Source: Cladocopium goreaui
Taxonomy: Eukaryota > Sar > Dinophyceae > Suessiales > Symbiodiniaceae
Assembly: GCA_947184155.2 (NCBI GenBank)
Contig: CAMXCT020001805.1
Location: 27,732-91,731 of the forward strand
DNA length: 64,000 nucleotides
Reading direction: 5' to 3'
A program made the position numbers and the translations under genes. Shown here piece by piece: positions 43,776 to 55,709 of the stretch. The number at the start of each line of letters is the position of its first letter. Position 1 is the first letter of the stretch. Below the pieces are notes generated by a model. The model worked only from the letters and a program-made list of their open reading frames with translations. It was not told where the DNA came from and searched no databases.

Positions 43776-46700
43776 AGAGTTGCAATGCATAAACATTCCT
43801 CGGAGTACAGTTTGGAGAGAGAGGACGAAGAAAGAACACAGGCTTCCGGGGACCTGAGAGGAATTAAACCTTCGACCTTCACAATCTTTGCCCAATCGGA
43901 GGTGAGTCGCATATTGGTGATGACGGTGATGAAGATGTGAAGGGGGAGGGCTGGGACACGATTCAGACGGGCCAAGAACAGAAACCAGAACAACAAATTC
44001 TAATCAGACATGCTGGCAGGCCGGCGGATTCCCAACAGCAGTGCTTGTTGGGTTTCAATCTATTCTGGGACTGGTGCATCGTAAAACCGAAATGGAAACC
44101 TGGAACCCTCGAATCTGCAATCTTTACTGCTGGGTTGGAACGCTGGGTTGATTTGTACCAAGACGGCGGTCGCCACTGCGGTTGTGATGTTTTTGCTTGG
44201 GTCGCCAGAGCGCTAATCTGCGGGAACTGATGGTCCGTGCTGTGTTGTGTAGAGCGAGTTTGTTCAGTGCAAAGCAGATGCAACTGATACAACATTGTGT
44301 TGACAGTGTTGTCCGTTTGGTTTAAAAAGGCAGAAACCGGGTGTAAAGTGCAGCAAATCCCAAGATCCCGGTCTGTGACTATCGAAAGGAATCTGGCGAA
44401 TGTTTGCATGGCACCACTGACCCAATGTGTACCAACTGATCCAATGCAAAGAACATTCCAAGACAGTTTCTACATGTTTCTACCTGCGCTTTATGCCGAG
44501 GCTGAAAGTGTCTTCTGGGATGAACATGGCCGCGCTTGGGTGCGTGATGCCTATGGAAGGTGCGCTCTTAAGCTGGATCCATAGGCATCGCAAAGCAAAG
44601 CAAGGTGGAGATGCTCATCCATCCCACGAGCATTTCCGAAGCGGATGATCCCCTTGTGTAGTACGATCAAAATGAACAGAAAGATGGTGCGCAACATCTG
44701 CAAACATGGATAATTTCTCCAGATCCAACGTTCGGGATTTTGTCCCTGAGAAGCATCGTCGTAGAAATCGCGGAATACCTGCTACACTTACATGTTTAGG
44801 CCCAGACCTCATGCTTTCAGGATATGGTGTTTTGGGATTCAGGGTCTCTAAATGCAGGTGCGGGGGATATGATTTGAAAAGCAAGATCTTCAATATAGGC
44901 TCCTTGCAGGCATTGCAGCATCGCAAGGAGCAAGAATCTAACCGACAGCTGGTATCAGCTGGTTGGTTTTCTTGAACACGAAATATAAATAGGATTCAGC
45001 TCATAAGACGAAGCTGCTGTCAGTGCCAAGAGTAACAAGCGCAAGAAATTTGCTGGAGTCCCTGGATGCTTTTGGTAGTTGTTTGGATTTGCAGCCTTGT
45101 TTGCAGTGGCATTGTGTTGTGATCATGATTAGTCTTACTTCACGATTTTTGGATATGCTTGATATGTAGGTGCATCATGTGGCAGCATCCTCTCGCAGCC
45201 CGGTCCCACTTCTCAACTGCCACACCTTACGTAGTAATGCCCGCTGTCACCCTTATCCCCAACCTCTAACCTCATGTAGTTCATTGTCATGTAGATGAAC
45301 TGAATCGATGAAAGTGGTTTGTGCCGTGAAATTTTTTTACAGGATTTGCCCCAATGTCCTTGCTTTGTCGCAGGTTCCATCGAATGCCTGATTTGGATCG
45401 TCAAGTCATATCGCAAGCTGCAAGATGAAATAGTCAACCCGCAGCAAGCGTCAATCGGAACGTTTGGACGTCACCCTCGGAATGCCGTGCAACTTCTTGA
45501 TGCTGCAGTATAGGAGCATAGAAAAGGTCAAGAGACTGGAGCGGGTTCAATATTTTTGGACTTGATATTTTTTCGTTTTTTTCCCTGGTCGGATCAGAAG
45601 TTGCATTTTTTTTCCGAGATTTGGAACAGATTGGATTTGGATCCGTGTTTGGATCGATCCGCGGAGTGTAGGAAGGGATTGCGCAGGATCCACCGCAGAC
45701 AACGAACGCAATGGCACAACTTGAGTTACTCGTATCCTGGCATTCATTACCCTAGTAATCATCTTTATCTTTCTAAGTTCGGTGAAAGCAAAGCAAGTGT
45801 AGAAGAGTCGACGTAGTTGACCCTTTGTTTGCGTTTCTTTAACCATGATTGCCAAACCCTCTAGTGCAAAGATATTTGTCGAGGCGCGTAGAAGTGCCTG
45901 AGCAATCAATGTGAGCCTGGAAAGTTTGAAAACGAAAGACTCCACTACGCTCAGAATACTGAAACCATGTTTGCGGGTCATGCCAGTGTATGAGCCGGGT
46001 TGTGCTTCACGAATTTGATCCGGCAGGTTGTATTTCCAGCGTAATTATATATGTGGATTTAGTTCATGCATTTGACCAGGGAAGATGTTTGAATTCACTG
46101 CAAAATATAATTCATAATTAGCTTAATCTCCCTGTCTTTGTCTTTGCAGATCTGCCCTTGCACAGTCTTTCTTTGTTCAAAGTTGTGCACGCGTAGTGCA
46201 CGTCCCACGGTGCCACGGGCCGCGACAACGGGCCGCCGGAACAATGGAGCGCGAGCACAGGCCGCTTGCTCTAAGCCGCTCGGCGCAGGAAGCTCCTGGA
46301 TTTACCATCGACCGATTGACCAGTGAAATGAAGGTGACTAAGGTGACTGACCAGTCCACGTGAATTATATATATTATATTGAGCAAATCATAAGCCCATG
46401 GGCCGTGCCTGCTTGCAAGGGGCGCTGTTGTACCCAGTCCGTATTTCTTGCATGCCATGGTCTTATGGTCTTTGAGTCTTTGAGATGCCACCAGCATTTG
46501 CAGGATCGAAGATAAGAGGTGTCAGCAGTCAGCAGGATCATTTCTTTCCAACGCAAAGCGACTAACGCAGATGATTTCCGCTGTGCATGCTTTGGAATGC
46601 TATCCAACATAATCTCACAATCTCTTCAGAGACCCTCGCAGAGACTCTCACATCTTACATCAAAAGATTGCCCAATCGCACCAAGGAACAGCTTCTGGCC

Positions 46701-47562
46701 CAGTGGATCTCCGACCACCGCGGCAGGCAACATGCCAAGTTGTCCTGTCTCCCATTTGATGTTGTCGTTTGTACTTGTCGTTCAAGACGTAATGATGGCG
46801 CCTGGAGAGAGGGATGTTTGCAGCGTTGTGGACTGCGTGTTCTCGAGCGGAAGGAAAGGCGCATCACGACAAATGAGGGAGCCTCTGCAAGAACAATAAA
46901 GAAGGACTTCCGTTGCCGGTTGTCAGATTGGATCTCGCATTCGTTCACCATGTGCAAAAGAAAACTGTGAGATGTGCTTTTCGTTGAGACACTAGACGAC
47001 TTGAGGTAGACAGTTCCGCACAAAGCAAAGCTGGACATTGGATTTATTGCTTTTTGATGTAACCGATGTAGCATCATGCATCGTTTGGAATACTCGAGAA
47101 ACATAATGTAGCCAATGCCTGCTGTGATCCCTCGATAGCTTTGATCCCTCGGGGCGTTGCCTTGGGGCGTTGCCGCTTGCAGTCGCCGTCGCCTTGTCGC
47201 CTTGCAGGGCTGGTTGAAAGACACCCAAGGCGATGCTTCGTACCAAAAAGCTGTCAAGCAGGCGACTGACTTCGTTTAATTGTTATGCATACCGTATGGG
47301 TTACCAATTGCAGTGTCCGACAATTATGCAGACATATGCACCATGGAATAGGTCACACAAATATCTGAGATTATCGACCCTGGTCTGGAGCAGGTGACTT
47401 AGTACTCTGGACTGGTTTTCCTTCTCATAGGTGTAGTTCTTGCTGTTGACACACACCTGCACACTTGCTCAGACGTCTTATCGAATTGTGATGTGGAATG
47501 CAACGGTCGTGCAAAAACACCATCAAACCAAAGACCACAATAATAACAATAATGATAATAAT
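43776..47562. other. Unassigned sequence upstream of the Copia element
   Basis: Nothing recognisable over 3.8 kb. The last 30 bp are an AAT/GATAATA-type simple repeat, which also follows the element at 55955-56070, so the element inserted into an AT-rich simple repeat. Confidence 0.5.
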
Positions 47563-47808
47563 TGCTGTTGTGGCACCACCTTACCTTTCATTTTTGCATT
47601 TGCACATTTCAGATCCTTTAACCTGTCAGGTGCTGAACTCAACCTGATGCGTAGCGGTTTTTTTTCTTCAAGGGTCCCGTGGCCAAACTATGCCCGCCAG
47701 ATAGGGTTGCAAAGCGAGGAGAAAAACTAGAAGAACGAGCAGCTGCGGAGGCCTGGATCCGAAGAAGGCTGGGAATTTTAGGTGGCTGGGCATGGTGGAG
47801 CACTAGGG
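47563..47808 (+). repeat. 5' LTR
   Basis: It begins TGCTGTTGTGGCACCACC and ends at GCACTAGGG. It matches 55710-55954 with about four substitutions and one single-base indel. The 3' boundary is set by where the two copies diverge; no canonical CA end is obvious. Confidence 0.92.
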
Positions 47809-47816
47809 GTTCATCA

Positions 47817-47834
47817 GGTTATGAGCCCAAAGCC
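47817..47834 (+). promoter_or_regulatory. Primer-binding site complementary to a tRNA-Met anticodon arm
   Basis: GGTTATGAGCCC lies eight bases after the LTR. Its complement GGGCTCATAACC has the form of a tRNA-Met anticodon stem-loop with a CAU anticodon. Drosophila copia is known to prime from a half-tRNA-iMet cut in the anticodon region. Priming in this element is inferred. Confidence 0.65.
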
Positions 47835-48708
47835 TGCCCCTGCAAAGATGGAACCTATGATGCAAAGAAGAAAAGCTACCCCGAAAGAGCTTGAGCAAGG
47901 CCAAAGGGAAATAGAAGAACCACAAAGGAGGCTGGATCAACAGGTGAAAGATGAAGTAGCGTTAGAAGATAGGAAGACTGAAGGTGATTCTAAGGAGGCT
48001 GAGACCCCCATACCGCCTGAGGAGAATATGGAAAGGGTTAAAGCTATAACTGAAGGTCCCCAGTCTTCAAAAGCTGCCTCACCTGAGGAAATCCGCCCTC
48101 TGAAAAATGCGCCTGAGGAACCTGGAGCCGCTAAGGAGACTAAGGTTGCAGTTGCTGCTGAAGGTGTTTTGCCTTCACCGCAGTCAGCGCCGTTTCAAAG
48201 AACTTCGAAAGCTGCAGCCAGTGACCTGAAGACTCCAGAAAAGAAAGATGAAGAAGGACAGCATGGGGTTGGGAGTGTGGAAAAAAGCGTAGCACCTCAG
48301 TCAGACCCGAAAATGTCTGAACCTCCGCACATGTCCACGCCCATGACTCCTTTGTTTGATGAAAATCAACTTAGAAGGTTTCAAGAACTGTATGCACAAG
48401 CACCATGGCTATATCCACAACATGTCTCTCAAGCTCCCTTGTCTCTGATGCCACCTGGGCAATTCTTGCCTCCGGTCCAACGACCTCTTTTCCTTGAACA
48501 AGATGAACGAAGAATGCATGAGGAGGGCCGGGTTGGGTCCAGCGGCTTTCATGGACATGGACATGATAGAAGCATGGATGTAGATAGAGAAAATCGAGAA
48601 CTGAGAAGGAATTTGGAAAAGGTTTTGAGGGAGAATCAGCTCCTGAGGGAAAGGGTTGATGCGTTGGAGTTTCAAAAGTTGGATGAATGCAACTCCAAAT
48701 GGCTCTGA
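47821..48708 (+). pseudogene. Copia-like gag N-terminal part
   Basis: ATG at 47821 lies inside the primer-binding site and opens a 295-residue frame. The sequence is Lys/Glu/Pro-rich and disordered, with a clear coiled coil at the end (DRENRELRRNLEKVLRENQ and on), a Gag multimerisation-type feature. It stops close to the left inversion breakpoint. The rest of gag lies on the minus strand at 50310-51520. The frame extends upstream into the LTR without a better start. Confidence 0.7.
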
Positions 48709-48819
48709 TGGCCAGCTTGAAAGACCCCCCAAAAAGGAGGCCGATAGACCCCAAAAAACCCAAGGGAGGCCGAGGAGGCTTTCAACTCCCAGTGGCCGGA
48801 TGTCGGTGTGACCACCGGT

Positions 48820-50565
48820 TCAGGTAAGGAGGCTGAAAGACCTCCTGATGCGCTGCATCACTTGTGTCGTCAGGGCTTCTGCAACCATCGCCATGACGCC
48901 AGGGGCCCATCTTGAAAGGTCTTTTGAAGACTTCACCTCCAAACCTTCTCCTGCTTTCTTCATTCTTTTGTGGTTGTTAACCTTCAGTTTCAAGTTTCCG
49001 CCGAAGGTAGTTGGTTTGGTAGCGGAGCCACCATATTGACCTTGCGCAAAAGTAGTTTCTTCCCAGCCAAACTCCTTCTTCAAAGAAGCCCACTCTTTGG
49101 TGTCCCAAAACGAGACAACTTCTGGCTTGTAGTCTTTGGGTGATGCTGGCTGTTCCAAGGTGAAGCCAACAGGGCTTGGATCTTTTCGCGCTTCTTTGAT
49201 GTAGTTGAAGACCATGGCAAGGAAGATCATGCGCCAGAGGAGGAGGTCATCTTCTTGAATCATAATTTTTTCAGCTTCTGTAAGTCCACTGATTCCATAT
49301 TCTCCTCCTCCCCAAGACCTGACTGGCCTTGGACAATCCGGTTGACCGGGCACTTTGTAGTGACGCAACACACTTCTGCTTCGGCAGTTTGTGCCATCGA
49401 CTATCGCTTTGAGCTTGTTCTCCAATGCAGCTCGAATCAGAGCTGCATAGGGCCCCACATCTGTTGAAAGGTCATGATGTGAGCCTCTTTTGATGTCGAG
49501 CTCCAAAAGGGCGGAAGCTTCACCTCCTTGTTGATGCCACGCACGGGCAAGTGTAAATCCAGAGTTTTCACCTGCAAACATGTTGACCATGAATCCATTT
49601 CTTTGCATTCTTTTTCTGGTTCTTCGGTTCGCAGGCAAAGTTGACCATGAAGTTGGCTCGACAGCTAACCTGGACTTTATGTGTTGTGGAAGACGTCGAA
49701 AAACTGGGCGCGTTTCTACCAGCTTTTTCATCCATTCAACTTCTTCTTTAAAGGTTCTTTCTTCGACTTTCCCCAGGATTGCAGTCTGCTCCAACTCCTC
49801 GATCAGCTCAAGAGCTGTTGACCTTAACATTTGAGGGCAACCTCCTTTGACTTGGATCGGCAAAATGCCGCGGTGTGGGTGTCGAAGGCAAACTCCTTCG
49901 CTGTTCCATTCGATTTTGCAGCCAAGCTTTTCAATGAGCAAACCCGTCGGCAAGATCGGCTCCACATCAGCGCGCCCTGAGACCATCACACCTCCAGGAG
50001 TCATTCGGAGTTGAGTTTGTTGACCATTCGCCAGGGTCACATTCACAGTCTTGTAGTTGGCACATGATTCTCCTGGACGTAGTGGACGGAGTGTATGGGT
50101 GGCCCCAGAGTCCATGAGGTCTTGTGTTTTTCCAAAAGAAACTTGGCTCAACTTGAACACCTTCAACTTCAGCGAATTCAACTGTTGCTGAAGTCGATCA
50201 ACAACTTCATCTCTGGGCTCGTTTGCAACACTTGTAGTAGAGGGAGAAGCGGTAGACGCAGAAGTGGTCAGGCTTTTCAACATCTTCTTTCCTTGCTCCA
50301 AAAGGTCTTTCATAGACGCCTGTTCTGAGCCTCCCTCATCCTCCTTTGTCTTTGGGCTTGATGGTGACTTTTCCTTCCCCTCAACCTTTTCAAGTCGTGG
50401 CTTTTGTGGAGAGGTGTCAATCGAATTCTTTGGTCTTCTGCATGCCGGCGACATATGGTCTGGGCAGCCGCAATTCCAGCATCTTCTCTTTTCATCTTTG
50501 ACATCGTGGGAAAAGGTGCATGTCTTTCCCCTTTTGCAACCTTGGTCTGTAAGGAAAAACGACAC
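48820..50565 (-). pseudogene. Copia-like zinc fingers, aspartic protease and methyltransferase-like domain (inverted)
   Basis: In order: a CCCH finger remnant (GCKRGKTCTFSH), a zinc knuckle CWNCGCPDHMSPAC, a Ser/Thr-rich linker, the aspartic protease active site DLMDSGATHTLRP (near 50100) and, at about 49595-49080, a methyltransferase-like domain with NMFAGENSGFTLARA, TNCRSRSVLRHY, PRPVRS, LEQPASP and SFW. The protease would mature the polyprotein. The segment has the opposite orientation to the LTRs, so it cannot be made from the element's own transcript. The domain matches the motif order in D1 and D2. Confidence 0.8.
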
Positions 50566-51520
50566 TTCGGCTTTTCGTCCTTTCCTTCTTCTCTTTTTGT
50601 AGGTGACCTTCCAGTCTCCTCATCTCCTTTCTTTGCTTTCGTTCTTTCAGCTTCCAAAGACTTCAACTTCGGTTGCTCACCTTTGGCAGCTGCTGTGGAT
50701 GCACCTGGCTTCTTTTCGGTTAAAGCCAGCTGTTCAAACTCAGCAAGAAGGTAAGCGAACTGCTCCACGTTGGTGTCATTTGGCGTAGTGTCAACCCCAA
50801 GCCCAGACCGGACTAGGGACACCCTGAACTGTAGCTCCCTTTGACTTTCCAGCTGTTTCTTTGACATCTTTAAAAGTCCCTTGAGTTGTAGAGCTGGATC
50901 TGGGGGCACAGCTCCTATTTCTTTTGCGCGGTTTCTCCATCGAAGCCAACGTCGTAGTGCACCAGGAGCTTCATTGAGGCTTTGAATCTCCGGGGGCTCC
51001 TCCAAGCTTCTAAGGATGTTTTGCTTTTCTGAAATTCCTCCAGGGCTATAGGCGGCCAAGAGATACGTGACAATCCCAAAGGTCGTCATTCTCCTTGAGG
51101 CTACAAGTTCTTCGCGGACACCCTGGGGAACAGCTTGGAGGATCATTGAAGAAACCCTTCTTTCAACCCTCTGCCACTTCTCCAAGGTAATTTCAGGCGG
51201 TGCTCCACAGGGGTGCTTGATTCTTTCCAAGGGGCTCAAGCTCATGTGAAGCCTGTACCATTCTTCAGCTGCTTCGACGGTAATTCGCCACCATTCCCCT
51301 GCCGTCATGGAGAGGTCTGCAACGATGGGCTCCGTCAGTAAAAGCCAATCTCCAAGAATCAAGGGCCATGTTGAGCTTCCCATGGTTGTAATGCTGGAAG
51401 ATCTGGGCTGCCAGTGGGAATCGTTTCAACACCCTTCACCAAACCAGCATCATCCTTGGAGTCGTTCATGCGCTTTTGCATCTCTTTCATAGATTCCATC
51501 ATCAATGCCACAATGACTTT
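50310..51520 (-). pseudogene. Copia-like gag middle part (inverted)
   Basis: The frame 50310-51383 contains the gag core (EWWRITVEAAEEWYRLH, and later ALRRWLRWRNRAKE), a Lys/Glu-rich linker and KPKCRF, the first Cys of the CCCH finger completed in the neighbouring frame (50565), so a frameshift lies near 50560. Residues from the true upstream part (MMESMKEMQKRMND, near 51490) are in another frame. The inverted block ends near 51530. Confidence 0.75.
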
Positions 51521-51536
51521 TCCGTGAACGCAGCCG

Positions 51537-52600
51537 ATGAATCGCCAGCTGACGTCTTTTCACCTTTGTGGGGGTCTGCAGCCTCCCTTGATCTTTGAGA
51601 ACCTTTACCGCTACCCAATGTTGCGACTTCTGAGCTGGGACGAACACATCGCCCATGGGCATACTCCATATCGCCGAGACTGTGCAGTATGTCAACAAAC
51701 TATGCAGCAGTGCCATCCTCACAGAAAGTTCCATATCCTGTTGGAGGAGGTCTTTCCTTGGATGTGGCTGGACCGTTGATTCCAGCGAAGGACATTGGAG
51801 GTCTCTACGCAAGATGGATGTTGGCTGGCACTCTGACATGGGCAGTTCCAGCTGAATCAGAAAAGATGAAAGATCCTGAAGTTCCGAAAGCAGAAGGAAA
51901 TGAATCTTACTTTGAGGTATACCCTGAAGATGAACAAGAAAAAGATGAAGATAATGCGAAAGAAGGTCAGGAGGAGGCAGCAGGTGAGGAGAAAGATGGA
52001 GAAGATCCAATGGAAGTTTGGGCTGAAGAAGATGAGGTAAAAGAAGGGGGGGAGGAGAAAAAAGAGGATGCCTTGGTCCCAGGGGGAGCTCCGCCTGAGC
52101 CACCCTATCTCTTGCCTCCACCTGAAAAGAAAGAAGGGGAAGAAGAGCTCAAACCAGGAGGCTTCGACATCAAGATCTTCCGCCTGGCTGCACCTATGAT
52201 CACCAAAACTGCAAGAGAAGTCACCAAAACGGCAATGGACTTCATCCTCAAGCTCAGAATGGACGGCTTCCACATTGGAAGAATACATTCAGATCGAGGT
52301 CATGAGTTCTCCGGGTGGCATAGTGCTGACACGCACACCTGGAGATGATCCTCGAGCGAATGGCCGTGTGGAGGTGGCAGTGAAGAGCTTCAAAACACAA
52401 ACACGTCGGCTGCTCAAACAAGCCGATGTGGGCAGCGAATGTTGGCCATTAGCGGCTCGCTATGCCGATGCCTTGAACAGAAGCTGGCGGCTTGGCGACG
52501 CTCCAAGCTTTCCACCCTTCATGCAGGACGTCCTTGTGAGGCGTCGCACATGGAGACAGGGTGTCTTCGAGCCCACCGTGGAGAGACTGTCAAGTACCAG
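51537..52600 (+). pseudogene. Copia-like integrase with acidic insertion
   Basis: The zinc-binding part is H-x3-H and C-x2-C (WDEHIAHGHTPYRRDCAVCQ, near 51640-51700). The core has LSLDVAGP (first Asp, about 51755), HSDRGHEF (second Asp, about 52290) and NGRVEVAVKSF (catalytic Glu, about 52370). The three parts are in shifting frames, and the segment after HEFS is shortened. Between the first two Asp residues is an insertion of over 100 residues rich in Glu, Lys and Asp (51860-52150), unusual for an integrase core. The enzyme would join element cDNA to the chromosome. Confidence 0.82.
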
Positions 52601-53890
52601 TTTCCTGCTCCTGAAGAACATGGACATTGGGTTCAAGCTGAAGAAGAACGACCAAGAGTCACCAAATACGTTCTTCGGAAAGCCAAAGAGCCAATCACCG
52701 ACCAGAAGTGTGTCGCAATCGAAAAGGAACTTGCTGATGCTTTGACCACCAGAAGGAGGTTGCGAGAGAAGACATCAGTAAGAAAGATTGAAATTGAGGA
52801 GAAAGATTTGAAAGATGAGGAGAAAGAAGAAGAAAAGGTTCAGCAGCTGAGACACAGGCTGAGCAGAATGATAGAAGAAGAAATGAAGCACATGGTCGAA
52901 GACGACCCTGACATAGCAGTGGAAGAACTCAAATGGGTAGCGAAAATGAAAAGAATGATGGAAGAACCAAGTGAGGAGGATGAGATTCTCCAAACGAAAG
53001 TAATCTCAACAAGAGAGGTTGTGAAAAGTTGGAAAAGTTGGCTTGAAGCCATCGATGCCGAAGTTCAAAGTCTTTTGGAGAAGAAAGAAGCTTTGAAAAA
53101 GATCGCAAGAAAAGAATTGGAGGAGATTCAAAAGAAGGCTGCTCAAGAAGGCCGCACTGTGGAGATCATACCCTCAAAATTGGTCTTCACGATCAAAGCT
53201 GGCAGCAATGGCAGCAAGCGCAAAACACGTTGGGTGATTTGCAGAAACCATGAGTCCAAAAAGGATTCTGAACAGACCTTTTCAAGCGGTGCTGATGCCG
53301 CAGCCTTTCGGCTGTCCATTTGGGCAGCAGCCCGTTATCAATGGGCTGGTGCAGGCATCGACATCAAGACTGCATTCCTCAACGCGTTGATGGATCAGGA
53401 CGACCAAGAAGCTGTCCTGATTGTGAGGCCACCTGCACTTTTCACCGAGAAGGGCTACATGGCACCGGATGATTTCTTCGTGCCTCAAAGAGCTGTGTAT
53501 GGGCTCCGCCGTTCTCCAAGATTGTGGGGCACGTGCCGCGATGAAACTATGGAAAGCTTTCAAATCGAAGCAGAAGATTCAAGAGGAGGAAAAGAAAGTT
53601 CCATCTACGAGCTCTTCAATCAGAACCAAACCTTTGGAGAGTGCTGGAAATTTTCGATGAAAGCCATGTCCTATGGGGACTGGTTATGACCTACGTGGAT
53701 GACATCTTCATCTGCTCATCCCACTCCATCCTGGAGGCCATCAAGGAGAAGTTTCAAGAAACTTGGAAGACATCAACGCCAGAGTATGTCTCCGAGCATC
53801 CCATTCGTTTTCTTGGGATGGAAGTGTCAAAAAGAAAAGCTGAGGATGGAGAAAGGGAGGAGTGGTATGTGACCCAGAGGTCATATATAT
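52600..53890 (+). pseudogene. Copia-like reverse transcriptase
   Basis: A long Glu/Lys-rich linker (coiled-coil-like, 52750-53110) leads into RT. KTRWVICRNHES is in the fingers, GIDIKTAFLNA is motif A, and RAVYGLRRSPRLWG is the Copia-specific segment around motif B. After a frameshift near 53665, MTYVDDIFIC is motif C, and then FLGMEVSKR. Another frameshift lies near 53880 before RNase H. All catalytic Asp residues are present in DNA, so the copy is recent but broken. Confidence 0.88.
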
Positions 53891-54947
53891 CAAAGACTTG
53901 ATAGAGAAAAGTGAAGAAAAAGTGAAAGAAAGAAAGATCCCTGTTACCCGTGACCAAGCTCACATTGAAGCACCAGCGTCTACACCTACGTTGGAAGAAG
54001 TGCGAGGAGCTCAAAAATTTGTTGGAGAAGTACTTTGGCTTCTCACCCGCTCACGCCCTGACCTCATGTATGGTGTGAGTCGGATGGGATCAAACGTCCT
54101 GAAGAATCCCGTCAAAGTCATGGAGCTAGGAGATCAAATGAAGGGCTATCTCAAAAGAACTCAAGATGAGGGACTCCGCTACCAGGTGGACTTCAAAGAT
54201 GAGATCGTCCTGCAGGCATACTCAGATGCCTCATTTTCTACTGAAGGCTCAGAAAGTCATGGAAGCTTTTTGATTTCGCTGGAAGGGTCGCCGATTCTTT
54301 GGCGAGCTGGCCGACAGAGTCTGGTCACACTTTCAACAGCTGAATCAGAGATGACAGAAGTCATAGAAGCGATGACTGCTGGCGAATCAATAGCTGTCAT
54401 GGTCCAAGAGCCCTACGAGGTGGTCATCAAAGTGTCCTACACCGACAGCCAAGCAGCTGAAGCCATTCTGACCTGCGATGGCGGCAGCTGGAGGACGAGG
54501 CACCTCAGGCTTCGTTCCTCATTTGCCAGGCAGAGCATCAGCCGTGGCGATTGGCTGATCCAACATGTTGCTGGCGAGCCAATGATCGCCGACTTGGGGA
54601 CGAAAGCCTTGAGCGCCCCAAGATTTGAAAAGCTGAAAAATCTCATGAGCATGGGAAGTTTGAAAGAAGTAGAAGAAAAGGAGGAAGAAAAGAAAGAAGG
54701 AGGTTTTGAGAAAGAAAGGAGGCTGAGAGAAGAAGGCGAAGATCAAAAGAAAAGCGAAGGGATGAAAGTAGCTGAAGCAGCCCAGATCATCAAGCTCATC
54801 ACTCTGGCTGCTGCCATTTCTTCAGCGAAAGCGGTTGAAAATGAGAAAGTTAAGGAGGATGAAAAATCAGCTTTGAAACGATGGTCGCTTGCCACACCTT
54901 TTTTGTGGTTTTGGCCACACTCTTTGCGCAGCAGATCTGGAAGGTAG
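53862..54947 (+). pseudogene. Copia-like RNase H and C-terminal tail
   Basis: After the end of RT (LTRSRPDLMYGVSRMG) come AYSDASF, LSTAESEMTEV, SYTDSQAA and TRHLRLRSSFARQSI-HVAGEPMIADLGTKAL, the Copia RNase H signature with D-E-D and the closing I-A-D. A Glu/Lys-rich tail follows. It then runs into a hydrophobic segment (IIKLITLAAAISSA) and ends where the neighbouring frame continues. Confidence 0.9.
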
Positions 54948-55680
54948 GAGTACGGTTGGTGAGAGCTGCCGCTCAAAGGCGCCAAGTCCCATCACCCGGA
55001 AGTCTCCCTGGAGAAGCGAAGCGAGGAGAAAAGACTTCGAAAGGAAGCGTAGTTTCAAGCCATGGCGAGCGCTCCGTTGATGCTGCCCCCTTAACTGCCT
55101 CACCATCAACTTCTTCGTCCTCTTCTCCGCCACCACAGGTTCCAGTACAAAGTGCTCCGCGACCAAAAGGAGCACCAAAGGTGAAAAGTTTTCCAAAGAT
55201 GGGTCACTTGCCAAATGTGACACCATCACCAAGGGTTCAACAGCCGAAATCAAGATCACAGGGCTCAAACATGCCCACCGTTGAAGAGGACATCTTTGGA
55301 AGCTGGGATGAAATCGAAAGAAAGGAAAGACAGATCCGAATGGAGCTGAATGCTGCTGCACCAGGTGATCCGATTTTGCATTTCAGGTGTTTTCGACACG
55401 TTTTGGCGGAGTTTATCATTTGAGCCGAAGCTGTCGACATTTGGCTTCGGTGACCACTGGTCTGGCGAAAGAATCAAAATGGTGGAGTCGATGCCAACGC
55501 TCTGCCTATCAAAATGGATCAGTTCCTGCTCTTGGTGCCACCCTGTTTCTGAGAGCGTACGGAAGTGCTGCACATTCAGATATGAGATGCCCTACAGCAC
55601 TGGGATCGAATCACCTGCAACTGTGCACGGCATGTTTAGAAGCCAAAAATTCAACAGCTTGAGCCTGGCTGAAAGGTGAA
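54860..55680 (+). pseudogene. Copia-like C-terminal region with hydrophobic segments and Cys/His patch
   Basis: Frame 54881-55423 begins with CHTFFVVLATLFAQQIW, a possible membrane span, then a Ser/Pro-rich linker and EEDIFGSWDEIERKERQIRME. In the adjacent frame GGVYHLSRSCRHL and later LQLCTACLEA suggest a small zinc-binding module (C and H spaced at the end). It lies between RNase H and the polypurine tract, where some Copia elements carry an extra ORF. Function unknown; nothing identifies it as an envelope protein. Confidence 0.5.
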
Positions 55681-55696
55681 AGGTCCAAAGCGGATC

Positions 55697-55709
55697 TTTC
55701 AAGGGGGAG
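55697..55709 (+). promoter_or_regulatory. Polypurine tract
   Basis: CAAGGGGGAG directly precedes the 3' LTR, the expected primer site for plus-strand DNA synthesis. Confidence 0.85.

Noticed and set aside
46519..47257. Overlapping frames of 126-200 codons on both strands
   Set aside because: No motifs, no conserved composition, and mutual overlap on opposite strands.
54881..55423. Envelope gene of a retrovirus-like element
   Set aside because: Only hydrophobic segments are seen; no signal peptide, cleavage site or fusion motif, so envelope is not supported.
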